From Halicephalobus mephisto (taxonomy: Eukaryota > Nematoda > Chromadorea > Rhabditida > Panagrolaimidae), in assembly GCA_009193035.1 (NCBI GenBank), contig SWDT01000124.1, forward strand, positions 248,001-312,000: 64,000 nt of DNA, written 5' to 3'. The notes below the pieces were generated by a model that was not told the origin of the DNA, searched no databases, and saw only the letters and a list, made by a program, of their open reading frames with translations. Made by a program: the position numbers and the translations under genes. Below, one piece after another: positions 48,670-58,676 of the stretch (within the stretch, counting starts at the first letter, position 1; each line of letters begins with the position of its first letter).

Positions 48670-50661
48670 TTAAGATTCAGGATTCGAGGATAGTGACTTC
48701 AATTCCATGGATTTTTGGGACTTTTTTGTGGAAGTTGTTTTCTTTTTCGAAGTTCCTTGGATCCATTTCGAAGAACTGAATCTTTTCCACTGGATTCTGG
48801 AGAAACAACAAATAGCACAAAAGAAAACAAAAAACAAAGTTCCGAAAAAACAAATTATCATCGAAATCAAAGAAATCAAAGCCAGCTTGATGGAAGGCTT
48901 GTCGATGAACTTCAGAAATTTGCGAAAATTAGATTTATCCCGGTCGATGGGCCCTGTTTGAAGTTTTTGGAAATCCGAATTCCTCTCTACCGTAATCACT
49001 GAATTCAATTCTGCCTGAAGCAGACTTGAAAGAAGATGTTCTCTTGCTTGAATTACTGAAGCCAGGATAAATGTAGGGATTTCATTATCTGTAAAAATTA
49101 ATTATACTATTGTTTGAAAAAGTAAAAATATGTGTTGTCAGAAAATTATTTCGAAATCAGTTTGGAATTTTTCAGAAAGTCAAATTTTGAGATTCCAAAT
49201 GTTAATTTTAAATTCATATTCGATTCTGAAAAGTTGTAAAAACTTCTACACGATTTTTGAAAATTCCAGAATCTCCTATTGGATTCTGGAAAAGTTTATG
49301 AAATTTTAAAAATTTATTGAATTTTGAAAGTTCAGATTTCTAATAAATTTTGAAAATTTTCTCGAAATTTCTGTTATTTTTGAAAATTCTAGAATTTTTT
49401 GAATGTTGGACAATTTCAAAAAGTCCCATGAAATTTTAAAACATTCCAGAAGTTTCTATGAAGTTTCGGAAAATTCAGAAACTTTTCACTGGATTCTGGA
49501 AAATTCAACGTTTTCGAAAATTTCAATTTTCAATTTTTTGAATTTTAATTCACCTTCTACTTCATTGACACTTTTGTCGATCAAAACATTCAAATACAGT
49601 ATTCCGGTTCGGGGACTGTCCTCGCATTCAAGTCCTCCTATGACGACATGACTTCCGGTAAAAGTTTCCGAAGAAAAATGCCGACAATCCAGGACAATGG
49701 CGCATTCTTGATTTAACCACTCGGCGATTTTGTCTCGTAATTGTCGTTCCAGAAGTTCTGACAGTGGCGGACACTTTTGAAATTCGACCGCGAGCCAAGT
49801 TGAACCTTCCTTCGGAAATGGCGACGATGATTGCCAACAGGAGTTACAGGGACACGAAAACAATGAATTCTGAAAATTGTTTCCTGTCAAAGAAAAACAA
49901 AGGATAGTGACTAAAAATCGCAATCTTTAATCGCTACCTTGATGGTTTCTACTGGTAATGAAAATTGCGAAGATAGTATCCATAAGGAAATAGAATTACT
50001 TAAATCAGTCACTATCCTGACAATTTTTATATCAGTAAAAAGTATCAGAATAGTGTCCACGAGAAAATAGAATTGTTTAAATCAGTCACTATCTTGGTGA
50101 TTTTTACTGTTGATGAAAATTGTTAGAATAGTGTCCACGAGAAAATAAAAATCATTTAAATCAGTCACTATCTTGATGATTTTTATTGCGTATTAGTAAT
50201 TATTTCGAAAATTATTATTGTTCATAAAAAAAATTTGTGGATAGTGTCTAAAATGTTTCAAAAATCTTCTTTTTAGTCACTATCCAAGTGATTTCTGCTG
50301 GCAGTAAAAATTATCTGAATAATGTCTAAAAACCACTTCTTAGTCACTATCCTTGATCAAAGAAAAACCAATTTAGAAGAGTGTCCAAAAATTGTTAAAA
50401 ATCTTTTTAGTCACTATCCACAAAATTTTCACCATAATGATAGTGACTAAAAAGTAAAATAATCAGTTTCAGTCACTATCAATTTCATCTAAAACTCACC
50501 GGATTACACAAGACAGACTCTTCTGTATTTTTCAGAAACAACCTCTTCAAGTTGAAAAACGGCGATCCACTGACGGCTTCGATAAATCCGAACATACAGA
50601 GTACGGTAACCATCATCAGTAGATTACTATTTCTCCTTCTGAATCTATGCCAAAAAGTCAT
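48670..50661 (-). CDS. Unrecognised type I membrane protein
   Basis: Three exons on the minus strand: 50500-50661, 49554-49869 and 48670-49088, giving 298 aa. I do not recognise the family. The N-terminus has basic residues then a hydrophobic run (LLMMVTVLCMFGFIEAVSGS), a likely signal peptide. The ectodomain has a Cys-rich start (CPCNSCW) and further Cys residues (QKCPP, NQEC, LDCRHF, LECED). A second hydrophobic segment at about 226-250 (LISLISMIICFFGTLFFVFF) is followed by a Ser/Lys-rich cytoplasmic tail of about 45 aa. All phases agree at the junctions. It is tail-to-tail with ketohexokinase (50 bp). A small cell-surface receptor or adhesion protein is plausible; no function is claimed. 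Confidence 0.75.
49880..50490. repeat. GGATAGTG-core motif cluster, cluster 4 (intron 1 of the membrane-protein gene)
   Basis: At least ten copies, such as 'aaatcagtcactatcctgac', 'aaatcagtcactatcttgat' and 'agaatagtgtccacgag', at roughly 65-bp spacing over 49.95-50.20 kb, then more loosely to 50.48 kb. Confidence 0.8.
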
Positions 50662-50924
50662 AACTTTGAAAATCTGAAAGAATTAAAAAAGTCAGTCTCT
50701 CCGAATATGGAAATGAGCAAAAGAGACAATATTGGTCTCGTCGAGTGCCCGTTGAGAGATTTGCCTCTTTCGTCAACCGGGAGTATTCGCGTTTTTGGAC
50801 AAACAAAAAAGATTTGTATCCAATATTTTTTCTGTCAATAATCGTGAAATGTGATAATTATAGGATTCGGAGGGTCATGGTACTTTTTGGGAAAATTGAG
50901 GATAAAAAGAGCGAAGTTACGAGG

Positions 50925-51270
50925 ATAGTGACTAGGTGAGTGGATTTGATTCGAAAAAAACATCCGAATAAAAATAAGAGATTTTAGAATACTTTTAAAC
51001 ATTATTCGAACTATTTCATAGATTAATTGAAAATAGTGTTTAAAATCAGTCACTATCCTTATGGTGGAAATCGTCGGGATAGTGACTAAAAAGAACGATT
51101 TTTGGACACTATCCAAAATGCTTTTTTTTGAAAATAGCACGTACTTAGTTTTGCAATCCTTCTAGACACTATCTAAAGCTTATTCTTCATAAATAATAAT
51201 GTCGAAAATCAGTCACTATCATTGTAATAAAAATCATCAAGACAGTGACTGATCGAAGTGATTTTTAAAC
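50925..51270. repeat. GGATAGTG-core motif cluster, cluster 5
   Basis: Further copies lie upstream of the membrane-protein gene, including 'aaatcagtcactatcctta' and 'gtcgggatagtgactaaa' as a facing pair (51044-51090), plus several 'ggacactatcc' variants. Confidence 0.75.
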
Positions 51271-53190
51271 ATAAAGAATGATTCCTTGTGAAAGGTAGTT
51301 TCCACTCTCCTAATCATTATCCTCGTAACTTAACTGGTTCTCTAAGGAAATCAATACCCGAAAATGACTTCCGATCGATTATCAAGATTAAGGCGGATTA
51401 CAGTCGATGACCGGAAACGAAGTTATCCTATTGAAAAAAATTCTTCTTGAATCTCCTTAAAAAGGGGTTAACGAACTAAATCAACATTGATACGCCTATT
51501 AGGGAAATTTATTTAGTCGGTTAAAAAAGTGGAAAAAGAAAAACTTGCGCAAAAGGACGCCGACTAAAAAGGAAAAGATGGCAGGAGGTCATTGCGCGAC
51601 TCTTGCTGGTGACAGTCTTTCCCGAAAGAAGAAAAATTAATGGGAACCTTGTTATGAGCAACAGAAGAAAAGTGGACAATTTTGGATGACATCGTAAACT
51701 AGATGAAACAGTTGTAAAAGGAAATATTAACCATTGAGTGGTTTACAAAGACAGAAAAATTCAAAAATGTCCCGTAATTAAAGCGAATTCCCTTTGAAAT
51801 TAATTTTTCAAATTTTTTACTGAAAAACTACTTTATAAAATAAAGTTTTAAAATGGTTTATCATCAAAATAAATTCCCTATGGAATTAATTTTTCAAATT
51901 TGTTACTTTTTTACTGAAAAACTACTTTATAAAATAAAATTTTAAAATGGTTTATCATTAAAATGGATTCCCTATGGAATTAATTTTTCAAATTTCTTAC
52001 TTTTTTACTGAAAAACTACTTTATAAAATAAAATTTTAAAATGTTTCGTAATTAAAACGAAATCCTCCTAAAATCAATTTTTTTAAGTTTTATAATTTTT
52101 TAAAATAATTATTTCATTAGATAAAACTTAAAATTCTTCTAAAATCAATTTTTAAAATAATTTTATTTTTTCAATCAAAAAATAAAAACGAGATTTACAA
52201 AAATTGGAATAGAAAATTCACTAAAAAAATCAATCATAATTTAATTCTTTAAAATTCATTTTTGAAAAGCGTATTTTTACATTTTATCAATATTTTTAAA
52301 AGCAAAACGCCGAATTCCAATCATTTCGATCACAAGATGTATTTTTCAGTCAAAACATTTTGGATAAATTTTATTTATTTTTTATTAAATTTCTGGATAA
52401 GATGGAATTAATTTTGTGCAAATATTTATCCCAATCTGCATCAATATTGAAAATTTTTAAATCAGGAGAAATGAGTGTAATTTTAAACATAAAATTTAAA
52501 AAATAAAAAACTTTTCCAGATGCTTCAAAATGGAAAATATGTTACTTTTGAAGTCAATCTGAGATTGATATTTTCACTTTTAAATAATAAAAAAAATTAA
52601 TGAAATTTTAATGAATTAATGACGAAAGTTTATAGGATATTTTTAAAATCGTTTCAAATTTAATAAAAGCAATTTTTTATGTCATTATGGCTTTTGAATC
52701 GTAAGGAAGGAAGATGAAATTGAATTTGTTTTATGGTCTGCACAAGACCGAAGACACCGCTTGGTTAGTTGACGACTTTAAAAAAGTTGATCAAAGGTTC
52801 TAGAATCATTCTGATTCCCAATCGGTTAGGAAAAAGTTTGATCTCTCATTGCTTTGGTTACTATAAAAAATAAACAGTAACCTCACTCTTTCAACAATTT
52901 TCAAAATTCCTGTTATTTTTATTGTTTTAGGGTATCTTTTTACATCTGATGGGAAAAATGGAAATCTTGGGGACCTAGAGGAGAATCCCTTAAAATTTTG
53001 ATTTCAAAAATAATGACCGTAAACTGCATGAACTAAATCTGTCCCAATGAAATAATCAGAATTAACTTCAATATTATCAAATTCATCATTATCTCTTCTT
53101 TCCTCAAGTCTTAGAATTTGCAAATTCATCTTCACTTCTTGTTTCTCTTATATTTTGAGTTAAATGATGGAGTTTGAAGAATTTCTAGGT
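51271..53190. other. Intergenic, no gene seen
   Basis: 51.3-51.7 kb is unique sequence with balanced composition that could serve as upstream DNA for the membrane-protein gene. 51.75-52.05 kb is a tandem array (separate entry). The remainder is AT-rich without visible features. Confidence 0.5.
51750..52050. repeat. 86-94-bp tandem repeat, three copies
   Basis: 'ttccctatggaattaatttt' or a variant starts at about 51788, 51874 and 51968. Each unit also has 'actgaaaaactactttataa'. The third copy and its tail are the most similar to the second. Confidence 0.75.
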
Positions 53191-53204
53191 GTAACTTTGT
53201 CTTA

Positions 53205-53640
53205 TTAATAAATCAATGCATTCCTATCTTGTTTTATTCTTTTTAACGGATAAAGGTTGTCGAAAGTTATCCCCAAGAATAACACTTTTTTTCCAAATGG
53301 AACATTTCTATTATTAGTTAAATATCTCAACAACTGATCCATGATTTCAATTGCATATTTCGACATCATGGGATCTTTGTTCCAAATAAGGACATCAGTT
53401 TCATTAAGTTCTCCAGTTTCTTTTGACTAAAAAGAAATTGTCGAAGTTGAATCGTTATGCAAAGGAATGGGTAATCCTAGCGGTTTACGGACAGTTTCAT
53501 CTTCTGGTACTAAAAATACAGTGATTCCTGTATAAGCCACAGCTTTCACTTCTTCTCCGTAGGTCATGTCATAAAGTTCTATAAACAGAAGTTTTGCCGG
53601 AGCCTCTTGGTTCGTTAATATAAAAATATAAGCCATGTCA
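53205..53640 (-). pseudogene. Relic of a Helitron-type PIF1 helicase
   Basis: Read on the minus strand, 53636-53427 encodes AVAYTGITVFLVPEDETVRK, LGLPIPLHNDSTSTISF and then a stop. The same frame continues after the TAG as NETDVLIWNKDPMMSKYAIE, QLLRYLTN and GKKVLFLGITFDNLYPL. This order matches the PIF1-like helicase of Helitron rolling-circle transposons: the post-Walker A segment, the DEAPM-type Walker B (here NKDPM) and the GGDFRQ-type motif (here GITFDN). The Walker A region is unrecognisable and key acidic residues are lost, so the relic is inactive. No Rep domain or Helitron ends were found. Confidence 0.65.
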
Positions 53641-53930
53641 AAGCACTTTGTTTTCGGGAACTATAAAAAGCAATATTGTTTGTATGAATATGTGAGGTTC
53701 ATACTAAGAGGTAAAATAATTGTGACATCTATAAGAAGTATGAACTTTTGTCCTATATTTTGCAGAAAATAAAAAATGTGCTCGAAATTGTAAAAAAGAA
53801 TTTTTACTGACCCCATATTGAACAGATTTTGACTTTTTAATAAATTTTTTTCCATAATTGACTTTCTCAGAAACAATATGTAATTTTTAAAAATCATCAA
53901 TTTATTTTCAACAAGTCCACCAAAAACTTT

Positions 53931-54269
53931 TTATAATCCAAAAAAGGTTTCCAAACAATATTTATCTTTGATATTGATGAAAAAGGATCTATGGAAATCA
54001 ATGTAGTCGTTAATCATGTGAGTGTACCAGTACTTCCCGTCAACTGACATATTGTAGTAAATTTCGATCATATCTTGATGTTCTTTGGGGCTGTGGAATT
54101 CTACATTAATTTGACAGATAATAGGATAGTTTTTTGAATTGAAAACAATATCTGGAAATAATTCGAATTCGGCACCTTCAATGCCCATTAACAACAAACC
54201 AATCTTAGTGGTATATATATGCTCATTCTGGCTTACATCCCTCATACCCTCCTCGAAGATACGAGACAT
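53931..54269 (-). pseudogene. C-terminal fragment of an FkbM-type methyltransferase-like protein
   Basis: 112 codons on the minus strand matching the C-terminal half of nematode FkbM-domain proteins: TTKIGLLLMGIEGAEFELFP followed by ICQINVEFHSPKEHQDM and a terminal RSFFINIKDKYCLETFF. The N-terminal SAM-binding half is missing, and I see no upstream exon before the Met at 54269. In these proteins the segment normally reads D-I/V-E-G; here the Asp is Gly (MGIEG). Both points favour a fragment or pseudogene, although a 5' exon upstream cannot be excluded. It lies between the Helitron relic and the myristoylated protein gene on the same strand. Confidence 0.5.
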
Positions 54270-54630
54270 TACGTGAGATTCAACAAATATTTATTTTATA
54301 AAATACCTTTGATAATTACAACTGGCTAATCGGTTTGACTTAATAAAATTTCTGGCTCAGCCAATCCCCCTCCAGGAGGGTGGTGTGATTTTTATGTGAT
54401 CTGGTTAATTTTTTTCTTGATATAAATGTTTATTAACAAACCATTGACACTCTCCGATATTACAAATATAGCAAATGAATTAAAGATAAAAAGTGTGGAG
54501 TCCTAAATTTAGATATAATTAAAAATAATGGCAGTCATTAGATCTCTTACTATAAGAATAATGAAAAGTATTATTTTAGAGTTCTCAGGTCGAATGTCTT
54601 AACTCACCATCTAGTTTGTTTCGCTTTCTA
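54270..54630. other. Spacer, short GC-rich hairpin
   Basis: No coding signal. 'ccccctccaggagggtgg' near 54365-54383 forms a strong small hairpin in otherwise AT-rich DNA. Confidence 0.4.
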
Positions 54631-55237
54631 CTACACCGTGTTATTCAATCGTCTGCCACAAGCTCGAACAATTGCTTCATACAGCTCTGACGCAAAATAA
54701 TGGCAATTACTTTGGAATATGTGATAGGTGTTACTGAGTTCTCCCTTACAAATAATCCATTCAATAATATTATAAATTTTTTCTCCGTATTCTACATTAT
54801 CATTAGAACGCCCTTCTGGTTTAATTCGTGTGCTTCGGTTTTCCCCATCCAACTTTCTCATCACATCCTTATATTTTCTCGAACGTTGCACATAGATACC
54901 ATCCATCTGCTTCTCGAAAGACCAATACCAATTGGTAGAACCTACGACAGTATATTCATGCCAGTCCCCAAAAAGACCAGTTAAACCCGTGAGAGCGTGC
55001 TTCCAAATTTTCGCCTTCAATATTTTTTCTTCATTGGTTCCCAATCCCCGGAAAAAACACAACACTTGTTCCTTATTTTTTTTAGTTTTAATCGGTCTAT
55101 TATTATCATCGTAATCAATGAAGACCAACTTGTTGGTCCAATTTCCGCCTTTACTGCTGCTGCTAAAAGAAAACATTAATGATTACCATGACAATCAGTG
55201 CCTGTAGCTCCATATTAACAAAAACTTACGACCCCAT
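54631..55237 (-). CDS. Small, probably N-myristoylated protein with a papain-fold-like His...NC motif
   Basis: Two exons on the minus strand. An 8-bp start exon (55230-55237, ATGGGGTC) is spliced to 54631-55162 after a 'ttcttttag' acceptor, giving 179 aa. The join changes the N-terminus to MGSSSSKGG, a good N-myristoylation signal that a start within the second exon would lack. Near the middle DWHEYTVV (His71) and near the end SNCHYFASELY (Cys156) resemble the His-then-NC arrangement of circularly permuted papain-like families (LRAT, PPPDE, NlpC/P60 relatives). Family assignment is tentative; the rest is unrecognised. Function might be lipid or peptide processing at membranes, but this is inference only. 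Confidence 0.6.
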
Positions 55238-55563
55238 TTCGAGAACAGTAATGAGAGACAGAGAAGAGAACTAGAAATAATCAAAAGAGAATGAGAGATA
55301 ATGGTTCCTATGCTTTATACATAAGGCCAATTTTATCATTTTCTTCAAGTTGCGCCTTATTTGCGCTTCATAATACCGTCTTTGTCTGATTATATTGCTT
55401 CATTAAAAACGAGACAATTCCTTTTTGTCTTGGAACTCAGCAATGTTTTTGCTGAGAAGCATTATTCCCTTGAAACGAGAGAAGAATTCGTTGACAAGTA
55501 TGAAAAAATTATCTTGTATGTTTTATTTTGCATGAAAATAATCATAGGAATTTTCTTATTTAA

Positions 55564-55714
55564 CACGTTGACGACAATACGAGTCATTTCTGGGTCGTAA
55601 GTTGGTGGCGCGTTGGGACAATACGACCCAGAAATAAGTCGTAAGAAAAGAAAGCCAAAAAAACGGCTGGTCCCAATCGACCGCCAGCCAAAAACACGCT
55701 CGGTCGTCAACGTG
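55564..55714. mobile_element. piggyBac-type MITE with TTAA target duplication
   Basis: A 151-bp element with perfect 12-bp terminal inverted repeats CACGTTGACGAC / GTCGTCAACGTG, flanked on both sides by TTAA (55560-55563 and 55715-55718). TTAA target sites and CAC-type ends are characteristic of the piggyBac superfamily. Inside lies a second inverted repeat, 'tttctgggtcgta' facing 'tacgacccagaaa'. It has no coding capacity and would depend on a transposase elsewhere. Confidence 0.85.
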
Positions 55715-55718
55715 TTAA

Positions 55719-57495
55719 AGAGAAATTGATATTTTACCACTATAATTGGTAGAAAAAATCCAGATGATATGTAATTTAAAGAAAATTAAATATCTAGTTA
55801 GTAAATGACAATAATTTCTTGTTTTTAACTTAAATTTGACTTGTATAATCATATCTACGCACAATTATGAAATATCAACATTTAGAATTTACGTTTTCTT
55901 AAAACTTCAAGTACTTGACTCTATATGTTATATACCATTCAGCTCAGAATTTAATGCTGAATCTAATAATATATTATTTAATATATTTAACTACGATTTA
56001 AAAACAATTATGAGTAAAAAACTGCTTTAAAATGTAGTTTTTCTGAGTTTTCTCCTCTTCACTCCATTGATTTAAGAAATTTTGACAACAGATTCCGAAT
56101 CCTCATCGAATTCTACATCAGATAGAAGAAAAATTAGGGGAAAAAAGTGGGGCCCCCGGAGAATTATGAGGACAAATGTCTTCAAATTTAAATTTTGTTT
56201 TTTAATTTTTTTTTCGCTCTGGGACCACTTTTGTGAAAAATCCTGAAACATGTGTTGGGCGGAATTCAATCCCAAACCATAGGAAATCAACCCTTAGACA
56301 ATACAGAAAACATCACACCACTACCAAAACGTACTGGACGTCGTCGACAGTATGACAATTCTAACGAAAGAAGATATCATAATGAACTATTGTAAAATTC
56401 AATTACATTTTCAATAATCACAAAGTCTCATAATATAATTCTATGTAAACTTTATAAATTTCGAATCTTAAAGTATACATATCATAATATTTACGAAATA
56501 AAATACAAGAATATATCTTCTCTTATTGGGTAACTTTTAACTAAAGACTCTCTTATCCGAGATCAAAATTAGGACACTTTATGATAATCCCCCATGATTT
56601 GTAGTGAAAAATGATTGTAGTTGAATTCTATTCAATACGTGTTTCAGGATTTTTCACAAAAGTGGTCCCGGAACGAAAAAAATTAAAAAACAAAATTGAA
56701 ATTTAGGGACATTTTTTCTCATAAGTCTCCGGGGGGGCCCGTTTTTTTTCTAATTTTTTTTCTATATGATATAGAATTTGATGAGGATTCAGAATCTGCT
56801 GTCAAAATTTTTTAAATCAATGGGGTGAAAAGGGGAAAACCCAGAAAAACAGATTTTCGAAGTAGTTTTTTGATTCTAATTTTTTCAAATTTCATTCAAA
56901 ACGTTTACTTTGCATATCATTAGACTCAGAATTAAATTCCACGTCGAATAATATACAACATGTGGGGATCCAACATCTGACGGCTTCAAACGGCGCGCCT
57001 TCTGAATTTCGCTTCAGAAGCCACTTCAGAAGTCCGGACCTCGAAATTTCGCAATAATGTCTCCACATGATTGTATGTTTAAAGTTTCAACAAAAAAGGA
57101 GAAACTTTTGCCATTTGTCATTTTGGCCCTCGATTCTCTCAAAAAACGCGTTATATATGGTTTTCAAAAATATACTCAGAAAAATGTTCTCCATAGTAGA
57201 AACTACATTAAGAAAAACTTTTTTAATAATTCTGTTGATCATGAATGTCCTTTTTTGATCCCTCAGAGGCGGACGACAATCCAAAAATTCAACTTTGATT
57301 TTTGTCTCTATATCATGTTGTTTTCAAAAATATCATTGTTCCTATGTATATTTAAATGGAATGGTTTTCTGTCATACAAAAAAGATAAATAATCTTAATT
57401 CCTAGCGTTTCTATAATTTCTACAACGAACAATAAAGTATATTTTATTCTCCTATCAAAGTAAGAAAAGCGATTTAGTCAGAAAAATCCCCCATC
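55719..57495. other. Non-genic, repeat-derived region
   Basis: This contains the large inverted repeat at 56015-56880, a GC-rich patch of short palindromes near 56975-57050 ('cttctgaatttcgcttcagaag'), and a 111-codon open frame at 57057-57392. That frame has no recognisable domain, and the region looks repetitive ('ccctcagaggcgga'). I do not call a gene. Confidence 0.45.
56015..56880. mobile_element. Large inverted repeat, ~240-bp arms and ~375-bp spacer
   Basis: The left arm (about 56015-56262) and right arm (about 56637-56880) are reverse complements with moderate divergence. Examples are 'gacaacagattccgaatcct' against 'aggattcagaatctgctgtc', and 'gggaccacttttgtgaaaaa' against 'tttttcacaaaagtggtccc'. 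Poly-G/C runs near the arm centres match as well. It could be a foldback transposon or two head-to-head copies of one repeat. The spacer has no clear gene. Confidence 0.75.
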
Positions 57496-57614
57496 GCTAG
57501 GGGTCAAACCAGGGTGAAAGGACGCCATCTCGTTTGATCTGGCCAGTGAAACGCCCTAGGGCTCGATTAGTACTTGGATCGGAGACGTCCTGGGAATCTC
57601 CAGTGCTCCTAGCT
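57496..57614 (+). rRNA. 5S rRNA-like gene, diverged in stems
   Basis: 119 nt, the length of nematode 5S rRNA, and it aligns to the C. elegans 5S sequence (recalled) without gaps. Loop segments are kept, notably 'acgccatctcgtttgatctg' and the internal Pol III promoter region from 'attagtacttgg' through 'ggagacgtcctgggaatc'. The terminal stem pairs GCTAGGGGT with GTGCTCCTAGC over nine positions. The second stem pairs AGGGTG with CGCCCT. Both differ from the reference yet stay paired. A T run (57617-57622) follows as a Pol III terminator. It may be a functional variant 5S gene; a pseudogene would be expected to lose pairing. Confidence 0.8.
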
Positions 57615-57622
57615 TCTTTTTT

Positions 57623-58421
57623 GAACAAATTGAGTAGATTGGAATTATTAGAAAACTGATCAGAAAGGAATGATAATTAGCTCTGAGGGAAAATGAAAGA
57701 ATGCCAATTTCAGTTTTTGAATTTCCTTTTGCCCTTCAAAAAAGAAATTGAATATCAAAATTTTCACTTTCTAAATCTCAACCCGATATAGAATCCCTTT
57801 CTCTTGTTCGACCTATTCGGTTTGTAATCCAGTGATTGATTTCAATAGTGACAGTATTAAAAACTACTAGAATTGGTTTAAATTGGACGTAAGTTTGAAA
57901 AAATGAATTTCATATATGAAGAATCATATTAAAAGCTTCTTCATAATCTCATAACTATGAAATTAGAAAGTTTAATGATCTGTAAGAGTGAAAATAAAAT
58001 TATATAAAATTTTAAAAAGCTTCAACGATTTCTCCAGAATTCTAGAAGTTCCTAAAACATTCTCTGAGATTCTGCGAGATTTTACAACTGTAGAATGGAT
58101 TCTGAACAATTCTAGAAATGTCTATAGAATTTAAAACATTACATAACTAGAAATTATTTTAAAAACTGTTCATTAAGTTAAAAACAGAATTCAAATCCGT
58201 TCATATTATCTGATATGTTGTCAAGTACTTATTCAGGAAAACACTTGAGGTAAAGAAAAAAGACTAAAATCAACAGAAAAGTAGGAGACTTCCTTTCAAA
58301 ATATACGAACGACAGTAATGAGCCTGAGTTTTAGGACTAATGATTGCTCTTACTACAATAATTTGATTTCTTTTGTTTGTTATTATTATTCATTATTTTT
58401 ACTTATCTGCTCACATTCACA
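57623..58421. other. Intergenic, no gene seen
   Basis: AT-rich spacer downstream of the 5S-like gene, with nothing recognised. Confidence 0.45.
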
Positions 58422-58676
58422 ATGATTGAGTTGAAGGATATGTTCCGTTATGGATCTGCAGAGATCTTCACTGAGCTAGAAGTATAAATATTTCTACTTT
58501 TACTTTTTTACAATTTCTATTTAGGTTACCCAACAGCGAGACTCACGAATTACCAACATTCATGAAGGAGGATCTCTTCCTGCAGTTGTATGATGGTATC
58601 TATGAATTCTACAGCAACCTCTCTTTGACCGATTCTCCAAGGCTTGTGAATAGTTTATATAGTTAATTGTAGATTT
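58422..58676 (+). pseudogene. Possible small gene or coding remnant
   Basis: A 20-codon start, MIELKDMFRYGSAEIFTELE (58422-58481), is followed by GT and, after 43 bp, a 'tctatttag' acceptor (58524). In phase, the second segment gives only 22 codons before a stop. In another frame it gives a protein-like stretch (LPNSETHELPTF, KEDLFLQLYDGIYEFYSN) to 58668. The mismatch of phase suggests a decayed gene, or that the first exon is elsewhere. No family is recognised. Confidence 0.25.

Noticed and set aside
48707..48961. 84-codon plus-strand frame opposite the membrane-protein last exon
   Set aside because: Shadow of the minus-strand coding exon at 48670-49088, which has matching splice phases.
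50835..51140. 101-codon minus-strand frame upstream of the membrane-protein gene
   Set aside because: Overlaps the GGATAGTG cluster, lacks a domain, and has no donor joining it in phase to the next exon.
57057..57392. 111-codon open frame
   Set aside because: No recognisable domain, no splice or trans-splice context, and it lies in repeat-like DNA.
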